A stretch of DNA of 64,000 nucleotides from Chromobotia macracanthus (lineage: Eukaryota > Chordata > Actinopteri > Cypriniformes > Botiidae), in assembly GCA_036877525.1 (NCBI GenBank), contig JAZGTH010000015.1:3607001-3671000 (forward strand). The letters are read 5' to 3'. How positions within the stretch are numbered: position 1 is the first letter of the stretch; every line of letters starts with the position of its first letter. The notes under the pieces are model-generated. The model had not been told where the DNA came from. It was given only the letters and a program-made list of their open reading frames with translations, and searched no databases. A program made the translations under genes and the position numbers. Below, piece after piece: positions 39,201 through 50,300 of the stretch.

Positions 39201-41291
39201 CTCCCCATGTGGGGGCCTTGTTGCAGTGCTGGTGTTTTAATGCGTGTGTTTGCATTATAGCGTCACAGCCTGTGGACAGTCGCCTGTGCATGGGATCCAC
39301 TCCAAGCACCACGCAACTGTGTCACATCCCCTGCCCTGTGGAGTGTGAAGTGTCCCCGTGGGGTGCCTGGGGGCCCTGCACCTTTGAGAACTGTGACGAA
39401 CGTGTGATAAAGAAAGGTAAACATGACTGTAGCAGTACATCTGAAAAGTATTACTGCCAAAAAGTATGTGCAAGATATTGCTTTACAGCATAGATAGTAG
39501 TAGCAGTTTTCTCCACTGTGCACGATTGCATGAGCTACATATCATATATTATATATAGTAGACCTATATAGTAGACTATATAGACCTATATAGTAGTATG
39601 TAATATGAAGAAAATAAAGTTTATATTTAGAACCAGATTTTATGATTTTTTTTGCATTGTGATGACAAACGTGACATTTTTGTGACCCCTCAGCTTGTCT
39701 TTACTGTAGTACGTCTGGACGTTGTACTGTACTTTTGAGGTTTTTTTTCTCTTCATGGTAATTGTTAATACCAAAAAACAGTAATATGTTTCTTTGAAGT
39801 ACAATGTTTTATTGTGTTTAAGACTGCATAAATGAAGGCAGTACAACAAATACTGCCATGACACGTTTGTGTACCATACTTCATGTTTTAGTTTTAAGTA
39901 TTTAAAAGTAGGTCAGGACAACAAACATAATCATCTCCCATTATTTATTGACATATAGTCACTTGCTTTATTGTTTTCATCTAATTCACTGACATTTATA
40001 TATTATTCAGTGGCAACTCATAGGTTTGTGGGTGTTTTTTGTCATGTTTATTTGCAGGTTTCAAGTTCAGACGGCGGAAAATTACTAATAACCCCACAGG
40101 TGGTGAGGGCAACTGTCCTCACCTAATGGAGGCTGTCCCGTGTGATGATCCCAGCTGTTTTAACTGGCAGCTGGTCAAGCTGGGGGAGTGTGTTCCTAAT
40201 GACGATATGGACTGTGGAGAAGGAACTCAGATTCCACAAGTCCGCTGCGTCAACAGTGAAGGTAAGCTGTTTAACGAGAAAAGCACTAATGAGGCTGTTT
40301 ATGATTGGCTGTTTGTTGCTAAACAACCCATTAACAAACATTCTAGCACCTCATATACCTTTGGCAATTCAGAGTTAGCACCTTTCAGAATGAATAAGTG
40401 TGAATGTTACTTAACCCAGAGTTAAAACTGTTTTTTATCCAGGGTTTAAAAACCCCAAGAAATTAATATTAGAGTGTATCTCTAGTGTACTCCCAAGTGT
40501 TTTCCAGGAAAATGGAGCAAAAATATTGTCATTCCGGATGACTCATCCTGCAATACAGGAAAGAAAATTGCACTTGTCAAATGATATCACGGGTTAGTGT
40601 AAAAAGCCCTTCGAAAACTGGGGCTGGTCTCGTTCCAAAAATGCAGAAATAATCTCTTGCATGAGGCTCGCCAAACGGCTGTACTGCCAAAGCAGGCCAG
40701 TAGATTCTCACTTGTGTTGTGTCAGCTTCTGTGCCGGATGTCTTTAAAAAATAAGATTGATTTTGAATCCGGTAATTAGCCTCTGGGAATTCAAAGAGTA
40801 TCCTGGAAGAGCACAGTCGTATCTTGCCTCAGCTTGTGTGCTGTGTCCGGAACATTTTCCTTCTCGGTGAGAGATCTTTACGTTTGTAATTCTGCAGAGG
40901 AGTGTAAACACATTGCTGATGGTGATCCTGTCTGAAGCTGCTCAATAAAAACAATCTCACTGACTGCTGGAGAGACACTCAAATATATCAGACGGACTAA
41001 CGACAGCCATTACGCCTGATCTCAGTTCTCGTAAATTCTCCTCTTTAGCACCAGCGCGCTGTGACAAGGTGCCCTTCTGTCACTGTTTCCACAGCTCAGT
41101 TTGCAAGGTCACTGCAAAAATATATTAAAACTAAAAACTTTAAATTGAATTTATTACATTATATGCTGATTTTCCAGCTAACGTTCTTGGCACACTTGCT
41201 AACGGTCTGTAACTGTTCTGTCAAAGTTATCAAAAAACGTTCTTGCAATGTTATAATAGATTGCGTTTTTTTAACAACTTAAGAATAATGA

Positions 41292-41340
<49 letters not shown>

Positions 41341-44300
41341 AACATATATCTTAATTGTTAGTGGAACGTTTTTAAATCTTTACAGAATTAAAAAAATTAA
41401 AATAACATCCTCATAACCAAGCAATAATGTTAATACAACATCTAAAACGGGATGTTCTGAACATTTCTAAAACTTCTAAAATAACATTTTTAACATTTTT
41501 ATTACTGAATGGAAATGTTAGGGAAACTGCATAGTTAATCAAATTTAATCAAAAGCTTCAATTTAAGATAAATATTGTTTATGTATAAATTGTATTTAAG
41601 TTTCAGTAAACCTGTACAAAGCTTTTGTCAGGATCTAACCAGAGCCATAATAATAGTTTACAGTTAGTAACAGTGGACACTTATAGAAAGTGCACTGATA
41701 GATGTACAGAGAGTCCGAATAGACAAGCAGTTCTACAAGAAAACATCTGTTGTTTTCGAGGAATTACACAGTCATGTGACCGCACTCATTTAGAATCAGT
41801 GTTATGACATCTATAAAATAATAATGTACACTAATGTTCTGTAGCATCTGTTGTTTGAGCAATCTAACACCTCCGTCTCACCATCACCTGCTTCCACAGC
41901 TAACAATTTTAGGTTGTGAAAACATTTCCCTAGTGTTTCTATTAAGCAACAAAAACATTAAAATGTTATTCTAAAAGTTCTAGGAATGTTCTGGGAATAA
42001 CATTTTTAATATATATGATAAATATTGTTAGTTCTGCCAGCGTTACTGCAAGAGCGGGTTTTAATAACGTTGAGACTTTAAAAGTACATTAGCCAACGTT
42101 TTGAGAACATTCCTGTTAGCAGGGTCTGATGTGGCCTCATAGTGCGTCAGATTGATTCCATCATGCGCTGATTAAAATTGATCTGCTAGTTGTTTTTTTA
42201 CAGGCAGACTTGACATCTGCTCTACTCCAACTGTCTTCTCGACAGAGAGAGAGAGAGAGAGATAGAGAGGCTCTTGCAAGATTGCTCCACAAATGGCCAG
42301 GCATCTGACACAGATCGATGTAAATATTGTATCGCTGTCTGCGACAGGGAAAACTTGGAGCGTCGCTGTGTTTGAAAATATTTATTGGGTGTTTTTGGTT
42401 CACTGCTCAGGCAGATCGTGTTTTTTCTTTCCTTGCCAATGTCCCTGTGCTAAAGCCAAAACTGGCTGGGTGTCAGGAGATCAGGAGAACTCCTCCTAAA
42501 AACAACTGTGCTTGACGCCAAATGGTGCCACATGCAAACACGCTGACACCATTTGCACAATTCTCTCCGTCAGTATTGTACAGATTTCTAATGTTTGTAA
42601 GATGGCATTGTTTCAAATAGCAGTCTTGGGTAGTACATGTATTTTTTGCAGTACAATCGAAACGTCTTGTTTATGTAATGACAACATGTTCAGATTATAT
42701 TTTATACCAAAATTAAGTCCTCTTATGATTGTGCTTAGTTTTCTTAAAGATTTGTGGATTGGATTAACATGGTTAGTCATGGTTTTGTCTTCTGTTTGTA
42801 AGCATGCATGTGAGAGCAAAATCCTCTTATTACAATAAAATACATCATGAATTAGATAGTGACAATAGAGACCCCTTGGGGACTTTTATTCTGTTTCATA
42901 AACATTCATTCTATATATTGCCATATAGTTCAAGCCTATAGGAATATATAGTTCAAGCATGTTCAACAGCATCTATATTTACAATATAATGTGGACTGTC
43001 ATACCTTTTCTCCACAACATCTTTGTGATATTGTGTGCAGTTGTAAGGTAATGCTGTGTTTTGCATCAGGTGAAGAGGTGGAGAGGGACACGTGTGCAGA
43101 AGCCGTCTATCCTGAACCCATGGCCTGTACAGTCCCCTGTCCCAAAGACTGCGCCCTCAGCCTCTGGACTGAATGGTCCACCTGTTCCCAGACCTGCTCC
43201 AGCAAAACGGCAGAGGGCAAACAGATGAGAACTCGAGCTATACTGGCTTACAATGCAGGAGAAGGTAGAAAAACTCTCACATGGGTACCTGCACATGTGC
43301 ATGTTACAATATCTGTTGTTTTATAATTTAAAACCTAGCAATCATCTTTTTGTTAGCTGTATTACATGGCTTATGCTGTAATTAAGCTGCAATTTGTAAC
43401 TTTATTTGCTTAAAAATGAACAAAAATCTGTGATTGGGCAAGTACATAACAGATCAGTGTTCAACACAATCTTCTTACCTTACCCTGAAGTTTATAATAA
43501 TGATTCTGATTTTGCGGGAAATGTCAGTTTGCATATCACGCCTGTGAGCAGAAAGAAGATCCAGCCGTTAAATTGTGTGTGGGTGCTGTAATAGTGGATT
43601 GTTTGTAGCTTGTTCTTACAGCTGTTGTTTTGAATTTTATCCACGTTAAGAAAATTTAAGAAGCAATATTATGTTTTAAACAGAGACAGAGAGGTAAAAG
43701 TTTTAGAGAGTCAGTAGGTTTGATATTTTGTTATCTATTACAATGACATTCAGACATTTTTAAATGTCTTAAGAGTCCATGTACTTCTTGGGGCCATTAA
43801 GCTAATTCGCCAAATCCTTGTCATTTTCTGTGGCATGCGGTGCATAAGATTAGCCTTTGACAGAAAACTGTCAAGGCAAGACTCTTGGAGAGACATTTCT
43901 CAACCTAAAACTGTCTGCGAGTCTGACGAATAATTGCTCACTCCCACAGTGATTTTCTGTGACATCATCACAAAGTGTTCCAAATCTCGTAAATTCACTT
44001 AATCTGTTCCAACAAGGTTTAAGCACGAATTTAAGCTAGTGAAGACAAGAAAAACTGTGCTAAATTCAATGTGAACCGTCATTCACAACACTTACTTAGG
44101 TATTCTTACGTATTTCCGAGGGAAAGGATATTAAAGAATTCTAGGGTGGTACTTAATGTCATCCACCAGGAGTTGATTGGATCATAAAAGTGGGCGTTCC
44201 ATATGAGGTCATGTGATGTCAGCTGATAACGAAGGATGATTCAGAGTCAAATATTTTTAATGATAAAATGTTAATAATAGATTAAAAAGAGTAAAAGATG

Positions 44301-47300
44301 TGTTTAATTAGGAATAATGTGCTTCATTTGTGTGCAATTTCAGGAAGATAACAGACAGATCCTGGATCAGAATGTACAATAGGAAAATAAAGTGAATTTT
44401 ATCTTTCACATTGAAACGGTTTTGTCTTAAACCTCTAAGAATCCGAAGCCGACTGTCCCTGTCTTTTTCCACAGTGACATCAATGGTAGTGGCGTGGATA
44501 ACAGTTATGGAGGGTAATGTGTGAAAACGTGTGAAAACGTCTTGTCTTTCAGACCCTGTAGAGAGTAATTTTCTCTAGAAGCCCTTTTAGGTTTGTTTGC
44601 ATGGTTTAAAGAGAGCTTAGAGTATTTTGAACTAGTGTAGAATGTGCTGAAATATTTACATTCTTAGTATTGCTGTTCATATGTAAAGATGTATGCATAG
44701 ATGCCCATAACCTTTGCTCCATCTCAAGGTCTTACGAGGGTTCCAAAGTTTCCAGAGCTTTATGGTATATTTGCTTTCTTCTTTTCAGCTGTTGCATACA
44801 TTGTGTAGATTGACATCTGTTTGCTGTAGATAGGTCGTGTTTGTGCAGGTTTGTAGTTTAATGGGCTCTTGAGGTCTTCTCAGCCTCTTACTAACATGTT
44901 AAATGTTACATCCACAAAGAATAAACAGAATGAAACTTTCTGCACATGATTGCAGTTGAAGGTACTCAGTAGGCAGATATCTTCATCTTACCTTTGAGTG
45001 GATCTTCCTGTGTTTGCTTAGGAGACATCTGCCTGGCTTCTGATGTTAGAGATGCCGAATGCACCCAGCTAACAAAGAACATTCTCAGAACATTGGTTAA
45101 CATTCTGTCAAAAACATTCTTGCAGTAATGTTAGTAGAACTTTTAATTTAAAAATAATATCAAAACTTTGTATCCAAAATGTTATTCCCAAGTTGTTAGT
45201 GAAATATTACAGAATTTTTTTTGCACGTTCCACGTTCTTTTAACCAAGCAATAATTTAACATAAAAAACTGTGCGTTCTGAACATTCCTTGAAATTTCAA
45301 TAGAAACGTTAGAATAGAAATGTTAGGGAAACATTCTTACAACCTAAAATTGTTAGCTGGGCAGCCATTCAGGCACTGAGACTGTATGTATAATGCATGT
45401 CCGAGTCATTCGGGAGAGTAATGAAATTCATACTGTAAACATGAATAAAAATATGACAGATTCTGTCTTCCTTTCCTCTGCTGAAACTGCTGGAGCACAT
45501 TGCATAAGACCCGAAAAATACTTTATACATGAGACGTATGTAAACTCAGTTCTAGATCTAGTGGATTTCACACATTTGCATTGTCTCTGTGCAACACTAT
45601 ATAGTCAGGCTTTATAGAGAAACAAGCTGCAATTCACTTCTTTCTCTGTGAGACGACAACAGAGAAGTATAATTTAGCACATCAATTCAGCAAGGCTAAA
45701 CGAGGCCTAAACCCTGGGTTTAAACAGATATTAACCCAGGGTTAGGAATAGTGTTAAAAGCCTTCAACTCAGTGTGCAATATAAACATAATAACACTCTG
45801 TAAAATGGATTCAGCTGTCAGAGTCAGTAGGTTTAATACTGTGCTTGTATTTTAAAGCAGAACGCAGGGAGATATACAATATGTGCTCATAGTCCCTCCC
45901 AGAATGAGAATGTCTTGATTCACAGGCGCATTGGGCAGTTCTGTCATCTACAAACCTGTAAATGTCAGCAGTTATTTAGTCACACAGGCTCCTCTGCACC
46001 AGCTGCATTGACTATATGCCTCTTGTGAGGGATTAGGAGGAGGCAATTATGTGGAGTGTTTCATCTCAATCAATTTACAACAAGTTTAAGCGGCTGGAGA
46101 CGTGCCGCTTATGTTGAGATTGTGGGAAATTAACACTTGACCTGTTTTACTGCAAAAAGAAGAAAACAAAGCAGAGAAGATGAGAGATTTGCTCTTGATC
46201 CTCAGGGTTCTGGTGCTGTTAATGTGAAATTAATATACGCTGGACACAAGGGGCATGTCACAGCGCATTAAAATTAAGACCAGAAACATGCTGTACGGAA
46301 CTGCAAAACAGGAATGCCTGCATGGCAATAGCAAATCTCAATACTTTCATTAACAAATAAAGCAGCATAGTTTAAATTGGTATTTTTACATTTAAATTAA
46401 ATAACTTTGGGGTTTCCCAGCTACCAGGGAAAGTTCTCAGAATACCAAAACATTCTTGCAGTGACTTTTTTAACGTTATATATCATATATTACAGTAACA
46501 CGTCATTCTTAAGTTGTTAGTGTAGTTTTAAAAACGTTACAGAATTTTAAAAAAGTTTGAAGAGCATTCTCATAACCAAACAATAACATTAATGCGTCTA
46601 CAAAACTGGATGTTGTGAACATTCCTAGAACTTTCAAAATAACATTTTTAACATCATTTGTTAATGTTATGGTACTGAATGTATGTTCCTCTCCTGCAGG
46701 AGGCTCCAGCTGTCCGAACACCAGCGCCCTGCAGGAGGTGCGGAACTGTAATGAGCATCCCTGCATCGTCTATCACTGGCAGGCTGGCCCCTGGGGTCAG
46801 TGTGTGGAGGACAGCAGCGCATCTGCCCTCAACACCTCCAGCGCGGACAAATCCACCTGCGCCATGGGAATGCAGACACGCAAGGTCATCTGTGTTAAAG
46901 TGAACGTCGGACAGGTGCCGCCCAAAAAGTATGTGTAACACTAATTACTAGATGCTTTAAAAAGCCTTAATTCTTTGCTTTATTTTACATAAAGCACATT
47001 TTGTGATGGAATTAAAAATGATTTCATGATGTTCATATTTAACCTTGTGCTATTTTTGGGTAATCCAGGGAATTAAATTCTTTACAAATTTAAGTATTTT
47101 AATCACTTGTTTTGGCTTGTGTGAAATATAAAAGAGTAAAATAAGATAATTCATGAATAATGAATAATAAAGATCTGCCATCATTGCAAAAGTACTTAAT
47201 TTACTGGATTAACCAAAAATAGGCATTACCCTGTGGTTACATGTAAATATAAAAACATTTTTAATTTTAGCAACAATATTGTGTTTAATGTAAAATTACT

Positions 47301-50300
47301 TATACTGTACATGATATTGCATTTTTCATAGTCTACCCCTTTATGACACTATAAAACAGAGCTTATCAACTCTGGTCCTCAGTTTCCACTTACCTGCAGA
47401 GTTTAGATGCAACCCTGACCAAACACAAGCTAATCAAAGTCTTCAGGATTATAGAAAGTTACAGGCAGGTGAGTTAATCAGAGCTGGAGCTAAACTCTGC
47501 AGGAAAATGGACCTCGAGGGCTAACAAATGAAACAGGATATAATCTTGACTACGCAATAAGCCCATGTGGATTGTGTTTTTCCACAGTAAACGAGCAGTG
47601 ATGGAGAATTGTTGAGATGAAGGTGGACCGTTCTTGTGTGTTGAGTGGCAGATTGTAATTGCTCTACAGCTCTTCATCTGTGTGCTCACACACCCCATCA
47701 TTCTACTGCAGACAGACGATGCAGCTGAATGCTGAATACACAGTCACAAACAGGCTAATTAACTCAGTCATTTTTAGACCCTGCTAATTTTCTATTGATG
47801 ATAATGGCAGTAATTAAGTGGCTTTGATTCTTTAATGCAATTTAATCACAGCAAGATGAGAAGCCCCTCGATACTTACCATAAACAAACCCCCCAAAAAT
47901 ACATCACTGAGCAGTTAGGCATTATTCCCCGGCAGATCCTTTCTGAAAACAATAACTGCATGTTTTTGGCATAGACAAACTTAAGCTTTGTAAAACCGGG
48001 GAATTACTTGTGCATCGCATTTTTCCTCTGTTATTACCACACCAGGACTAGAAATTTGGTTTTGTTTTAGTCTTGGAGGACTAGATTAAGTTGCGTGGTG
48101 TGTGGTGTAGTGGTTAAAGCTTTAGTGATTACGCTTTGGTGATTCAAGTTATTTCAGATTGTGAAGATTTTTATTTGGAATAATACAATAAGACAAGGAG
48201 TGTGCACTAAAGGTGCAGTATGCATTTTCTGACAAAACACTGTTAAAATTTAAATTACCACCCAAACAAACAATTTTGTGAATATTTGCCAGGTGTCTGT
48301 TCTATGTGTTTGTGTTGAAAAAAAACAATTGTTTGCACATAGTCCTGCCTGTGTAATCTCATCAGCAACAGGAGGCATGTACGCATAACATGTTCATTAT
48401 TTTGAGGGCGGAGCAATGAAGGGCTGTGCTTGTTTAGGTGTGAACTTCAAACACCAACAGTGTTTCTTAGAAATTACTTACTGCATTAAATGTGAACCGA
48501 AAACATTAAATGTGAACCGAAGAGAAATGAGAATCCGTTTGAAGCTTCACTCCGACTTTTTTAAATATCTCATCTAGACCTGCTTTCAATAAATCATAAA
48601 TCGTCCAGATGTCATGATTTGGGCCAGGTCTGAGTCAGACTGAGCTGAGATCACGTTGAGATGTCTTCTGCAGGTTTTCATGCCCAGAGCCACTTTGTGT
48701 CACTCATGGTGTCACGGTGAGAAGAATCACGACCACACAGACAGAGATGTTGAAGCTCAGAGCCCAGACCTTTGATGCTCCTCACACTAACTGACAACTG
48801 CTGTTACACTTCCTGACAGTTTGAGAAGCTTTTACAGATTTTTGCGCCATTTATATTGTTAGGAAAGCAGGAGGAAACGAGGAGAGGCGGGTAGGGGTTG
48901 CAACAAAACTTTATATAATTGAATATTTTATAATTTTTTAAATATAATTTTTATATAATTTCACTAATTATACTTTTTTTGTTTAAATGTATATCTTTCA
49001 CCTTATACATTTGTCTGAACTAAGTTCAAGACAATTTAAATCACTAATTTGATTAAAACATTTTTGTCATACGTCAAAACAAAGCAGTTTTAATATGTTA
49101 GTAAAAAATTATATTTATAAACAGTTTGGGAGACTTTGGTCTGTCCCTGTCCTGTCCCATGTAGACAGGAGCTGTACCCGCATGCAAAATAGCTGCCCCG
49201 AGGTGTTGCCGCCATGGCTTGCCTTAAAGGGGCTATGGCCACAGCTCTGACAAATTTGGTAGTTCAACAAAAAAATGTCGTCATGTACTCGCTCTCATGT
49301 TGTTCCAAACCTGAATGACTTTGTTTCTGTTGTGGAAAACAAAGCTAGCTGTTAGACAGAATGTTAAAGGTAGGGTAGGCAATGTTTTAGACCACTTTGG
49401 GTAGTGATTGCTATCAGGATGTGAAGACATTTTTAACCTGCATAACAAAAAATGGTTAGGTGCCGCCCAAAAAATGTAAATCGAATTACTAGACAAAGCC
49501 TTATTTCTCTGAAAAAATATGCCTACCATGCCTCTAAGGACTGACAAGCTCACCATTCACTTTTATTGTATGAAAAAACTGTCATTATTTCTCTGTGTTC
49601 CACAGAGAAAAGAAAGAAGCACAGGTCTGAAATGACATTAGTGGGAGTCAATGATGACAGAGTTTTCATTTTTTGGAAAAATTATCCCTTTAAGAATGCT
49701 TGAATTACGCCCACACTTCTTATCAAACCAAACTAGTCCTATTTTAACAGATTATCCTATTAGAAGTGATTAACAATGCACAAACTATATATACAATAGT
49801 TCTGCAGTTCTAATGAACTGGCGAAACCAAAAGGAAAAGTGATTCTTCACTTCACATCACCACTGATGACATTTAATCCTAATTGAAAAATAATGACAAT
49901 TTGGAGAGGGCATTTATTCTGCCTCGCTGTTAAATGTATGAACTGTTTTTAATGATGCTTTTGGGACATTTCCTAGCCCTGGTTCAGTTTAATCATTTCC
50001 GTTTTCAACAGTAACGTATTTAGTAGTCTGTTGTAGTTTTCCATGAGTCATTTCTATCCTCCATTTCCTCACATAGCAAAAAAAATTACAGTATAACCAT
50101 TCGCAAATTCTACCCAGTTGTAGCAGGTAAGAACAGCCCTAGGAAACATGCCTAATTTAAATTCTTGAGAATATCATCTAAATGAGCCATTGCCTGCCTC
50201 AGAGTTTTGTTAATTCTCTGTCAGAAATTTACCCAATCTCCAGGAGAGCCCTGCACACCCAAACCGGATTTGTCTCCCTGGCAGGATTTACTGCTTTCGT

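Larger units (their letters stand above)
35015..39260 (+). other. thsd7a: intron 3 of the window
   Basis: 4246 bp GT-AG intron when the candidate cassette exon (36897-36965) is skipped. It contains a family E MITE split by a family A MITE (36365-36690), two further family A copies (38172-38330, 38683-38904), and a GC-richer, repeat-free stretch around 35930-36240. Confidence 0.85.
40262..43069 (+). other. thsd7a: intron 5 of the window
   Basis: 2808 bp GT-AG intron. It contains a family G inverted-repeat fragment (40330-40445), two family A MITEs (41173-41528, which carries a TA microsatellite, and 41895-42123) and a GA repeat (42243-42269). The stretch 40640-41060 is free of recognised repeats. 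Confidence 0.85.
43265..46699 (+). other. thsd7a: intron 6 of the window
   Basis: 3435 bp GT-AG intron. It contains a reversed, diverged family B MITE (43382-43705), family A MITEs at 45064-45361 and 46416-46682, and AACCCAGGGTTAA palindromes (about 45700-45760). The last MITE runs almost into exon 7. Confidence 0.85.
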
